A stretch of 15,406 nucleotides of DNA from an uncultured Bacteroides sp. (GTDB lineage: Bacteria; Bacteroidota; Bacteroidia; Bacteroidales; Bacteroidaceae), in assembly GCF_902491285.1 (NCBI RefSeq), contig NZ_CABUHK010000106.1, positions 1-15,406 of the forward strand. Reading direction: 5' to 3'. Each line of letters starts with the position of its first letter. The first letter of the stretch is position 1. Both the position numbers and the translations under genes were made by a program. Under the pieces are notes generated by a model. That model was not told where the DNA came from and did no database searches. It was given only the letters and a program-made list of their open reading frames with translations. This document shows, one piece after another, positions 1 to 5,989 of this stretch.

Positions 1-492
1 AGAGATAATTTCATCCAGTTCGCTCTTCTTCTGTTCGAGGTCTTTTTGTCTTTCGTTCAGAATCTGTTCGTTCTTCACCACTTCAGCCTCTTTCTCTTCT
101 CTGTCCGCAGAGTATTCCTTGATTCTCTTCTCGCAAAGTTCGATTTCCAATGTCTGGAACTCGATTTCTTTTGTCAGGAAGTCATATTCACGGTTGTTGC
201 GGACATTGTCTTGCTGTGACTTATATTTTTCAACCGAAGCTTTAGCCGTTTCAATCTCTACCTTCTTGCCGGAAATAGCTGTTCTAAGTTCATCTACTTC
301 AGCCTTAATCTTGTCGATACGAGTACTCAAACCGGCAATCTCATCTTCAAGGTCTTGCACTTCCAACGGAAGTTCACCTCTCAATGTCTTGATCTCGTCA
401 ATCTTAGACAACATAGTTTGCAGTTGGAACAGTGTCTTCAACTTCTGCTCTACTGTCAACTCATTCGGATCTTTTTTTGCTTCTCTAGCCAT
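1..492 (-). CDS. Coiled-coil zinc-ribbon protein (CT398/DUF164-like), N-terminal part
   Basis: The gene begins at the ATG complementary to 490-492 and stays open for 164 codons to the left edge, so the C-terminus is missing. The translation starts MAREAKKDPNELTVEQKLK and is then almost entirely charged heptad-like sequence rich in Glu, Lys, Leu and Ile, with a central 'NNREYDFLTKEIE' stretch. This is the pattern of the CT398/DUF164 family: a long antiparallel coiled coil followed by a C4 zinc ribbon. The zinc ribbon would lie outside the window, so I do not see the cysteines. The start is only five bases after the nif3-like stop codon, so the two are probably co-transcribed, an arrangement I recall as common in Bacteroidetes. 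Function is not established; related proteins have been linked to flagellar or sigma-54 partners, which is unlikely to apply directly here. The family call is fairly secure, the role is not. Confidence 0.82.
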   Translation of the reverse strand, partial: MAREAKKDPNELTVEQKLKTLFQLQTMLSKIDEIKTLRGELPLEVQDLEDEIAGLSTRIDKIKAEVDELRTAISGKKVEIETAKASVEKYKSQQDNVRNNREYDFLTKEIEFQTLEIELCEKRIKEYSADREEKEAEVVKNEQILNERQKDLEQKKSELDEIIS

Positions 493-497
493 TTTAC

Positions 498-1592
498 TTA
501 TAAATATTTTATGGGATTCGTATTTATTTTACTCAATTGGAGCGCAAAATTAGGAAATAAATCCCGGATTATAGAATAAAAAATCTCTTTTGTATATTGT
601 TCGCTTTCGTAATGACCGATTTCTGCCATCAGGATATCTTCTTCATGGCCGAAATAATCATGATATTTAATTTCACCCGTAATAAAAACATCCGCACCTG
701 TCCGGATTGCCTGCGGAAGCAGGAAAGCCCCGGCACCGCCACATAATGCCACCTTCCGTATTTCTCTGCCTGTCAATTTGTTATGACGCACACAGCCTAC
801 TTCAAAGGTTTTCTTGATGCGTTTCAGAAATCCGAGTTCCGTTTCCGGTTCGTCCAGCTCGCCTACAATTCCCGAACCTGCCTGTGTCCAGTCATTCTGC
901 AACGGATACAAGTCGAATGCCGGTTCCTCATACGGGTGTACAGACAGTAATGTCTTGACAACTTCCACCTTCTTATATATAGGAAGAATGGTTTCGATTC
1001 TCACTTCATCTTCACGGTGCAGTTCTCCGACAGTTCCACAGAAAGGATGTGCTCCTTCGTTCGCCCGGAAAGTTCCCTCTCCTTTCAGATTATAACTGCA
1101 TGAATCATAGTTACCTATGCTTCCGCATCCGGCTGCAAACAATGCTTCGCGTACAGCGTCTGCCTGTGCATTAGGAACAAAAGTCACTAATTTGACCAAG
1201 CTGTTCTCTTTCGGCTCGAGCACTTTCAAGTTCTTCAATCCTATTTTTTCGGCTATCTTATAGTTGACTCCACCCTGGGCATTATCAAGATTGGTATGTG
1301 CCGAATAAATTACAATATCATTCTTTATTGCTTTCAATATGCAGCGTTCCACATAATCCTTGCCTGTGATGGATTTATAACCTTTAAAAATGAGCGGATG
1401 ATGCGATATAACGAGGTTGTACCCTAGCGCGATAGCTTCATCCAACACAGCTTCGGTAACGTCAAGACACAACAAAGCCCCTGTTGCTTCCGCATCTGTC
1501 AATCCGATTTGCAGGCCGGCATTATCAAATCCGTCTTGCAATGGCAGAGGCGCGAATCGTTCAAGGGCGCTTACTATTTCCTTAATTTTCAT
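498..1592 (-). CDS. Nif3-like dinuclear metal-centre protein
   Basis: A 364-residue protein of the Nif3/YbgI family (often labelled GTP cyclohydrolase 1 type 2 homolog), whose members form toroidal hexamers with a two-metal site in each subunit; the substrate is uncertain. The N-terminal half has NAGLQIG (24-30), the metal-binding HHPLIF (64-69) and SAHTNLDNAQGGVN (97-110). The C-terminal half has TGEIKYHDYF (305-314) and GHYESEQY (326-333). Predicted ligands by family analogy are His64, His65, Asp103, His327 and Glu331. Residues about 130-235 are an inserted PII/CutA-like domain, including SVHPYEEPAFD, found in the long form of the family and accounting for the length over the ~250-residue E. 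coli type. The frame is open upstream to 1640, but the ATG at 1592 gives the family-like MKIKEIV start and lies just downstream of a -7 element at 1614-1621. It appears to be the first gene of an operon with the zinc-ribbon gene. Confidence 0.93.
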   Translation of the reverse strand: MKIKEIVSALERFAPLPLQDGFDNAGLQIGLTDAEATGALLCLDVTEAVLDEAIALGYNLVISHHPLIFKGYKSITGKDYVERCILKAIKNDIVIYSAHTNLDNAQGGVNYKIAEKIGLKNLKVLEPKENSLVKLVTFVPNAQADAVREALFAAGCGSIGNYDSCSYNLKGEGTFRANEGAHPFCGTVGELHREDEVRIETILPIYKKVEVVKTLLSVHPYEEPAFDLYPLQNDWTQAGSGIVGELDEPETELGFLKRIKKTFEVGCVRHNKLTGREIRKVALCGGAGAFLLPQAIRTGADVFITGEIKYHDYFGHEEDILMAEIGHYESEQYTKEIFYSIIRDLFPNFALQLSKINTNPIKYL

Positions 1593-1613
1593 TATTGGTA
1601 GAAAATTTGGTTG

Positions 1614-1621
1614 CAAAGATA
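1614..1621 (-). promoter_or_regulatory. Bacteroidetes -7 element, nif3-like operon
   Basis: On the minus strand this reads TATCTTTG, matching the Bacteroidetes -7 consensus TAnnTTTG, 21 bases upstream of the ATG at 1592. A TTG lies about 16 bases further upstream, shorter than the usual 19-21 spacing, so the -33 element is weak or absent. The element supports the 1592 start over longer versions of the frame. Confidence 0.55.
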
Positions 1622-1665
1622 AGAAAATAAAAGGGAACAACCGCTCATTGTCCCGTTTTTTTTAG

Positions 1666-1673
1666 TAAATTTG
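1666..1673 (+). promoter_or_regulatory. Bacteroidetes -7 element, lipoprotein gene
   Basis: Reads TAAATTTG, a match to TAnnTTTG, 27 bases before the ATG at 1701. It sits in the divergent region shared with the nif3-like gene. No convincing -33 TTTG is present at 19-21 bases upstream. Confidence 0.45.
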
Positions 1674-1700
1674 TCGCATATACTATAACAATTGAATACG

Positions 1701-2114
1701 ATGAAAGCTATCCTGCCCTATTTTCTACTAGCCATCCTAATCGTCTCCTGTCAATCAAGACCGAATGAAAACGGTGAGAAACAAGTTGCCGAAGGTATAA
1801 GCAACAATAACACGGAAGAGTGTATTGTGGATACAGTAAAAGCCACTGCTATCTTTTGGATAGACAAAACTGAGACGAAACACTGTAAGGAATGGGGCTT
1901 TCGCACCATTAAAGCAAAAGTGCTTGTCCATCAAAACGGAAAGGTTGATCTACAAGCCTTTGTCAAGAAGCAATCGCCGGACTTGGAGAAGTATATACGT
2001 CACCATCTCTCTAAATTTCAAGTCTCGGAGAAAATGCTGGAAGGCGGATATGTGCAACCGGGAGAACAGTTCGTACAGCTTCGTTGCTTGTATGAAAAAC
2101 TCAAAGGAAAGTAA
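1701..2114 (+). CDS. Small lipoprotein, DUF4891-like
   Basis: A 137-residue protein with a clear lipoprotein signal: a short hydrophobic segment (about 2-15) ending in the lipobox LIVSC with the acylated cysteine at 17. The mature part begins with a polar linker (QSRPNENGEKQVAEG). It is followed by a compact domain containing 'ATAIFWIDKTETKHCKEWGF' and 'KAKVLVHQNGKVDLQAFVKKQ', then 'SPDLEKYIRHHLSKFQVSEKML'. From memory this resembles the Bacteroides DUF4891 family of exported proteins; I cannot confirm the profile match. It is predicted to be anchored in the inner or outer membrane, facing the periplasm or cell surface. The frame extends to a TTG at 1692, but the ATG at 1701 puts the signal peptide at the N-terminus and is preferred. 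The gene is monocistronic, divergent from nif3, and followed ten bases after its stop by an array of short dyads. Function is unknown. Confidence 0.8.
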   Translation: MKAILPYFLLAILIVSCQSRPNENGEKQVAEGISNNNTEECIVDTVKATAIFWIDKTETKHCKEWGFRTIKAKVLVHQNGKVDLQAFVKKQSPDLEKYIRHHLSKFQVSEKMLEGGYVQPGEQFVQLRCLYEKLKGK

Positions 2115-2123
2115 GTTGCTGGC

Positions 2124-2249
2124 GTTTCCCGCCATGGGAACTAGAGTTTCCCTAGTAGGAAACGCCAGTTTCCATAGATAGAAACTCCAGTTTCTCACCG
2201 CGGAAACTGGAGTTCCCAGCCTGGAAACGGGCGTTCCCGCGCAGGATAC
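2124..2249. repeat. 22-bp-period array of GTTTCC/GGAAAC dyads (six copies)
   Basis: GTTTCC-type left arms begin at 2124, 2146, 2168, 2190, 2212 and 2233. GGAAAC-type right arms begin at 2136, 2158, 2180, 2202, 2223 and 2244. The unit is therefore GTTTCC-N6-GGAAAC-N4, repeating every 22 bases with a drop to 21 at the end. Arm variants are GTTCCC, GTTTCT, GGGAAC, AGAAAC and GGATAC, while the 6-base and 4-base spacers vary freely. At 2180-2195 both arms differ from consensus but still pair perfectly (AGAAAC TCCA GTTTCT), which suggests that pairing across the 4-base spacer is maintained. The array begins ten bases after the lipoprotein stop codon. Its function is unknown; protein binding in phase (about two helical turns), RNA structure or a genome-wide repeat family are all possible. 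Confidence 0.85.
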
Positions 2250-2257
2250 CGGCTCTT

Positions 2258-2285
2258 CGGATATAGCTCGTGAACTTTATATCCG
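2258..2285. repeat. Inverted repeat CGGATATA...TATATCCG
   Basis: A perfect 8-bp inverted repeat (CGGATATA at 2258-2265, TATATCCG at 2278-2285) with a 12-base loop. It sits between the dyad array and the decamer repeats, in the space between converging genes. There is no T-run directly after it, so it is not a textbook terminator in either direction. Confidence 0.5.
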
Positions 2286-2325
2286 GTGAAAAGAAACTTT
2301 TATTTATACTGTGCCATCGGTATGT

Positions 2326-2428
2326 GTTGCAGATACCTTTATCTGCAACCTATCTGCAACAGTATCTGCAACGCTGTAAGCTATTATATGACAGAGTGTT
2401 ATCTCTGTTTTGTTGCAGATGGCAGATA
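2326..2428. repeat. GTTGCAGATA / TATCTGCAAC decamer family
   Basis: The decamer TATCTGCAAC occurs at 2340-2349, 2351-2360 and 2363-2372, spaced 11-12 bases. Its inverse GTTGCAGATA occurs at 2326-2335, with GTTGCAGATG at 2412-2421 and a partial GGCAGATA at 2421-2428. The first two copies form a perfect 10-bp stem with a CCTT loop (2326-2349). A separate small hairpin ACAGAG-TGTTAT-CTCTGT lies at 2391-2408. The region is non-coding, between the lipoprotein gene and the converging 92-residue gene. It could fold as RNA and help end transcription, or serve as a multi-copy binding site. Confidence 0.75.
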
Positions 2429-2433
2429 TTTTT

Positions 2434-2712
2434 TTATTTACCAAACTTTATAGAGGTTTTATTCTTGAGGGCATACCGTTCATCGACTACTCTGTCCGTA
2501 GGGAAAAAAGTGAAAATCAATCGCCATTCTCCTTCCCGATAGATAAATTTACGACCGCTTGCACCTTGAAGAATCGCCTTGTGCTTTTCCCGTAAAAAGG
2601 CTTCAAGATGTTCGGGCATCCCGCTACCCAATGCCGCAAATTCCACTGTAATAAAGAAATGCGGTATGGATATCCCGGCAACTTCCTGGAATATATGATC
2701 AATTATAGTCAT
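2434..2712 (-). CDS. Small conserved-looking orphan protein coupled to FetB-like permease
   Basis: A 92-residue protein that I do not recognise. It has no signal peptide and no long membrane segment. The N-terminal half is hydrophobic and aromatic (HIFQEVAGISIPHFFITVEF), the middle is charged and helical (PEHLEAFLREKHKAIL), and the C-terminal half is strand-like (RKFIYREGEWRLIFTFF, then RVVDERYALKN). Its ATG overlaps the stop of the FetB-like permease gene as ATGA (2709-2712), the classic arrangement for translational coupling, and no promoter-like element separates them. That, together with normal-looking composition, argues that it is a real third gene of the transporter unit. It may be a soluble accessory to the transporter, but this is inference from position only. 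It ends just before the decamer-repeat region. Confidence 0.65.
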   Translation of the reverse strand: MTIIDHIFQEVAGISIPHFFITVEFAALGSGMPEHLEAFLREKHKAILQGASGRKFIYREGEWRLIFTFFPTDRVVDERYALKNKTSIKFGK

Positions 2713-3503
2713 TTCTTTGTTTCTTTCGATATTTCCAGGAGCTTCCCATATGCATCAAATGATTTTCGCGAGGCCAATGAAATGGTTATCATCAACGATA
2801 GCATGGATGCAGCGAATGTAATCACCATTATCATCATCTGATATTTAATGGCAACATTCGGAGTACTTCCGCCTAGAATCTGCCCAATCATTGTCCCCGG
2901 AAAAGCTACCAGTCCCATTACCGCAATATTGGCTATCAACGGACTGAATGATTTAATAATCGCCTGCCGGATAAACGGTGCCTGTGCTTCCTGTCTGGTT
3001 GCGCCGTTACCTAATAAATATCTATATAACTGTTGTTCACGTTTCAATCCGCTATAATAAGTATTCAAGGCGATAACATTGCTCGAAAGCATATTCCCCA
3101 TCAAAATACCGAATATCGGAATAAAGTATTGGGCACTGAAAATATTATCCAGTTGAAGAACGACACCTATAAAATACAACCCCACCACCACGACACTACA
3201 AAGAAACCCGACGGAAATCGGAATCAGCAGAATACTGCGTTTTAACTGGGTACGTACCAAAGCCGTTTGTCCGGCTACGAATATCATAATAATCACCCAA
3301 AGGAAATTAATCCAGGGATTGTCCCACAAAAAAAGATATTTCAAATACATGCCGATGAAGAACAGTTGGATAATCATCCGCACTGTCCCAATCACGGCAG
3401 GTTTCAGTAATCCCGTCTTGAATTTCCATAGATAAAAGAACGGGATGGCAAGCAGAAGCAAGCCTATGGCCAAGTTATAATATGATATGTCAATCGTTCC
3501 CAC
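2709..3503 (-). CDS. fetB: FetB/YbbM-family ABC transporter permease
   Basis: A 264-residue integral membrane protein of the UPF0014 family (E. coli FetB/YbbM, plant ALS3/STAR2). I see about seven hydrophobic segments, near residues 9-26, 40-58, 65-82, 92-115, 125-145, 185-205 and 222-243. The family signature is clear: LGNGATRQEAQAPFIRQA (164-181), which would contact the ATPase, followed by 'MGLVAFPGTMIGQILGGSTP' (196-215) and a downstream YQ (221-222). In E. coli, FetAB is associated with iron export and peroxide resistance; substrate here is inferred, not shown. The start is a GTG at 3503; the frame is open upstream to the ATPase stop, with no ATG in the 33-base gap. The gene lies between its cognate ATPase and the 92-residue orphan and is transcribed with both. 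Confidence 0.88.
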   Translation of the reverse strand: MGTIDISYYNLAIGLLLLAIPFFYLWKFKTGLLKPAVIGTVRMIIQLFFIGMYLKYLFLWDNPWINFLWVIIMIFVAGQTALVRTQLKRSILLIPISVGFLCSVVVVGLYFIGVVLQLDNIFSAQYFIPIFGILMGNMLSSNVIALNTYYSGLKREQQLYRYLLGNGATRQEAQAPFIRQAIIKSFSPLIANIAVMGLVAFPGTMIGQILGGSTPNVAIKYQMMIMVITFAASMLSLMITISLASRKSFDAYGKLLEISKETKK

Positions 3504-3536
3504 GGTATGTATACTTACAATTCTAGCTGATTCGTG

Positions 3537-4157
3537 TTATAGTTCTATTACATAATGACATCCCGACGCAAAATCCTTGTCGTGAGACACTGCAAGTACG
3601 GCCGCTCCTTTTTCCGCCTGTCGCTGAAAAAAAGACACCACTTTATCTGTCGATCCGGCATCCAGTGCAGAGGTCGGTTCATCTATGATAATGAGAGGTT
3701 TATCAAGCATCGCAGCCACTGCAAGCATAATGCGTTGCCGCTGTCCGCCCGAAACCTCATTTACTCTTTTTGTATATAATTCATGTTCCAGTCCCAATTC
3801 GTCAAAGCAAGCGAAAAGCCTTTCTTCCGAGAAAGGAATCGAACGATTCACTTTCAACTCGAACGGCAGGGCAACCATCTCTTTCACCCATTCAAATGGC
3901 AATGCTAATTCTTGCGGAATCCACGCAATCTGACGCCGGACACTATCAATGGTGGATATGCCAAGTAATATTTCCCCCACTCGAATAGTCCCTTCTTTCA
4001 ATGGTACGAATCCCATCACTGCATTCAGCAACGATGTTTTTCCGCAACCGGATTGTCCTACGATGCAGGCTGTTTCTCCCCGTTCCAGTTTCAGGTTGAA
4101 ACCGGAGAAAAGCACTTCTGTCCCAAAGGTTATGCAGGCGTTATTGATATGTAACAT
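3537..4157 (-). CDS. fetA: FetA/YbbL-family ABC transporter ATP-binding protein
   Basis: A 206-residue ABC ATPase with every canonical motif: Walker A GQSGCGKT (34-41), Q-loop glutamine at 82, signature VSGGQ (135-139), Walker B LIIIDE (155-160), D-loop SALD (163-166) and H-loop His192. The length is typical of stand-alone YbbL/FetA-type subunits. The FetB-like permease follows 33 bases downstream on the same strand, which makes this a two-component exporter. By homology with E. coli FetAB it would move iron or another metal out of the cytoplasm, energised by ATP; sequence alone does not prove the substrate or direction. The ATG at 4157 is the only sensible start. A possible -7 element TACCTTTG lies at 4183-4190 on the same strand, back to back with the promoter of the ferredoxin-like gene, so the two units share a short control region. 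Confidence 0.9.
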   Translation of the reverse strand: MLHINNACITFGTEVLFSGFNLKLERGETACIVGQSGCGKTSLLNAVMGFVPLKEGTIRVGEILLGISTIDSVRRQIAWIPQELALPFEWVKEMVALPFELKVNRSIPFSEERLFACFDELGLEHELYTKRVNEVSGGQRQRIMLAVAAMLDKPLIIIDEPTSALDAGSTDKVVSFFQRQAEKGAAVLAVSHDKDFASGCHYVIEL

Positions 4158-4182
4158 GACGTTTTGAATTCTTTCTTTCCGG

Positions 4183-4190
4183 CAAAGGTA
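4183..4190 (-). promoter_or_regulatory. Possible -7 element for fetA-like operon
   Basis: Minus-strand TACCTTTG matches TAnnTTTG, 25 bases upstream of the fetA ATG. No clear -33 element is visible. It lies 19 bases from the opposing -7 element at 4210-4217, so the two promoters overlap. Confidence 0.45.
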
Positions 4191-4209
4191 CTATTTTCTT
4201 GAAAAACGT

Positions 4210-4217
4210 TATCTTTG
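4210..4217 (+). promoter_or_regulatory. Bacteroidetes -7 element, ferredoxin-like gene
   Basis: Reads TATCTTTG, a match to TAnnTTTG, 26 bases before the ATG at 4244. It lies inside the longer open frame that starts at 4199 and thus argues for the shorter protein. Confidence 0.55.
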
Positions 4218-4243
4218 CCCGACTAATTAATTCAAGAAAAGTT

Positions 4244-4786
4244 ATGATACTGAACGAAAGAGACGCTCGCCATGAGCATATATTGCAGGTGGCACGTCAA
4301 ATGATGACTGCCGCACGCACTGCTCCCAAGGGAAAAGGGATAGACATTATCGAAATGGTTTTAATCACTGACGAAGAGATTAAGCTATTGTCGGACACGA
4401 TGGTAGCGATGGTGGAAGAACATGGAATGAAGTTTTTTCTACGTGATGCCGACAACATACTAAATGCCGAATGCGTTATATTAATAGGAACGCGCGAGCA
4501 AGCGCAAGGATTGAATTGCGGTCACTGCGGATTCGCAACTTGCGCCGGACGTACAGAAGGTGTCCCTTGCGCACTAAACAGCATTGATGTAGGTATCGCC
4601 ATAGGTTCAGCCTGTGCCACGGCTGCCGATTTGCGTGTAGACACACGTGTGATGTTCTCTGCCGGACTGGCAGCCCAACGCCTGAACTGGCTGAAAGACT
4701 GCAAAATGGTAATGGCGATTCCGGTCAGCGCATCTTCCAAAAATCCGTTCTTCGACCGGAAGCCGAAACAGGAGAATAAAGATTAA
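4244..4786 (+). CDS. DUF2148 ferredoxin-like protein
   Basis: A 180-residue soluble protein of the DUF2148 family. The defining feature is a four-cysteine cluster C92-x2-C95-x4-C100-x8-C109 (within LNCGHCGFATC and the following VPCAL), which looks like an iron-sulphur site; Cys124 and Cys153 are additional candidates. 'SIDVGIAIGSACATAADL' (113-130) is the other conserved block, and residues 22-45 carry the family's TAARTAPKGKG start of the nitroreductase-like region. The biochemical role of the family is not known; electron transfer or a redox enzyme activity is plausible. The ATG at 4244 is chosen over the upstream one at 4199 because of the -7 element at 4210-4217. Agmatine deiminase follows on the same strand with no clear promoter between, so the three plus-strand genes may be one operon. 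The FetAB-like unit is divergent. Confidence 0.88.
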   Translation: MILNERDARHEHILQVARQMMTAARTAPKGKGIDIIEMVLITDEEIKLLSDTMVAMVEEHGMKFFLRDADNILNAECVILIGTREQAQGLNCGHCGFATCAGRTEGVPCALNSIDVGIAIGSACATAADLRVDTRVMFSAGLAAQRLNWLKDCKMVMAIPVSASSKNPFFDRKPKQENKD

Positions 4787-4916
4787 TACCGGTTGCCGGC
4801 GAATGAATAAACCGATTATATAAATAACTAAATAGAATAGTCTGATGGGAATTATGGTTGGACTGCCTAGTCCTAGTGGCTCGGAGAAAGATTTGCAATT
4901 GAATTTCGGTAAGAAC

Positions 4917-5960
4917 ATGACCGTACAAGTAGAAATGAGAGCTCCTCATTTGCCTGCCGAATGGCATATGCAAAGCGGCATACAATTGACATGGCCGCAT
5001 GCCGGCACAGACTGGGCATATATGCTGGCAGAAGTACAAGAATGTTTCGTCAAGATAGCCAAAGAGATAGCGGAACGTGAGTTATTATTGATTGTCACTC
5101 CCGAACCTGAAGAAGTAAAGAAGCAGATAAGCGCTGTTGTCAATATGGATAACGTCCGCTTTCTGAAATGCGCTACCAATGACACATGGGCACGTGACCA
5201 CGGAGCTATCACCATGATAGATACCGGTAATCCCTCGCTGCTTGATTTTACATTCAATGGCTGGGGATTGAAATTTGCATCCGAACTTGATGACAAAATC
5301 ACTAAAAAAGCCGTAGAAGCCGGAGCCTTGAAGGGACAGTACATAGACTGCCTGGACTTTGTCCTTGAAGGCGGTTCCATAGAAAGCGATGGAATGGGAA
5401 CTCTACTTACCACTTCCGAATGCCTGCTTTCTCCCAAGCGGAACGGTAAACTGAACCAGGTAGAGATAGAAGAATATCTGAAATCGACCTTCCATCTGCA
5501 AAAAGTTCTTTGGCTGGACCATGGCTATCTGGCGGGTGATGATACTGATAGTCATATTGACACTTTAGCACGTTTCTGTTCCACAGATACCATTGCTTAC
5601 GTGAAGTGCACGGACGAAGCGGACGAACATTACGAAGCACTGCTTGCCATGGAAAAACAACTGAAAACATTCCGTACATTGGCAGGAGAGCCTTACCGGC
5701 TATTGGCCTTGCCCATGGCGGACAAGATAGAAGCAGATGGCGAGCGTCTGCCTGCCACATACGCTAATTTCCTGATTCTGAATGAGGCTGTCCTCTACCC
5801 GACTTATAATCAGCCGGAAAATGACAGGAGAGCCGGAGAAGTATTGCAACAAGCGTTTCCAAAACATCAAATAATCGGAATAGATTGTCGTGCTTTAATC
5901 AAGCAACATGGCTCTCTGCACTGCGTTACCATGCAATATCCGATGGGAGTTCTAAAATAA
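4917..5960 (+). CDS. aguA: Agmatine deiminase
   Basis: A 347-residue enzyme of the peptidyl-arginine-deiminase-like family that hydrolyses agmatine to N-carbamoylputrescine and ammonia. From the 4917 start the motifs are LPAEW (12-16), NDTWARDHG (88-96, substrate-binding Trp and Asp), EGGSIE (151-156), the catalytic-region DSHIDTLARF (His213) and GSLHCVTMQYP with the nucleophile Cys336. All key residues are present. The frame is also open to an ATG at 4845, which would add 24 residues (MGIMVGLPSPSGSEKDLQLN and four more). The family normally begins only about ten residues before LPAEW, so I prefer 4917, but the extra stretch has coding-like composition and the base sequence is AT-rich just before 4845, so the longer form is possible. 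aguB follows after 29 bases, and the DUF2148 gene precedes it. Putrescine made here would feed spermidine or carboxyspermidine synthesis. Confidence 0.93.
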   Translation: MTVQVEMRAPHLPAEWHMQSGIQLTWPHAGTDWAYMLAEVQECFVKIAKEIAERELLLIVTPEPEEVKKQISAVVNMDNVRFLKCATNDTWARDHGAITMIDTGNPSLLDFTFNGWGLKFASELDDKITKKAVEAGALKGQYIDCLDFVLEGGSIESDGMGTLLTTSECLLSPKRNGKLNQVEIEEYLKSTFHLQKVLWLDHGYLAGDDTDSHIDTLARFCSTDTIAYVKCTDEADEHYEALLAMEKQLKTFRTLAGEPYRLLALPMADKIEADGERLPATYANFLILNEAVLYPTYNQPENDRRAGEVLQQAFPKHQIIGIDCRALIKQHGSLHCVTMQYPMGVLK

Positions 5961-5989
5961 TTAGGCATATTAAAAATAAATTATTCATC

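Noticed and set aside
2124..2372. Possible CRISPR array in the repeat-rich intergenic region
   Set aside because: The repeats are 6-10 bases with 4-6 or 1-2 base spacers, not 21-47 base repeats with unique spacers of similar length, and no cas gene is present.
2270..2542. Small plus-strand open frames across the intergenic repeats
   Set aside because: They cross the repeat region and run antisense into the 92-residue gene; the translation is low-complexity Leu/Phe/Cys with no recognisable start signal.
5885..5989. Longer N-terminus for N-carbamoylputrescine amidase overlapping aguA
   Set aside because: The family begins at MRKIKVGLIQ (5990), and the upstream part is aguA coding sequence read in another frame.
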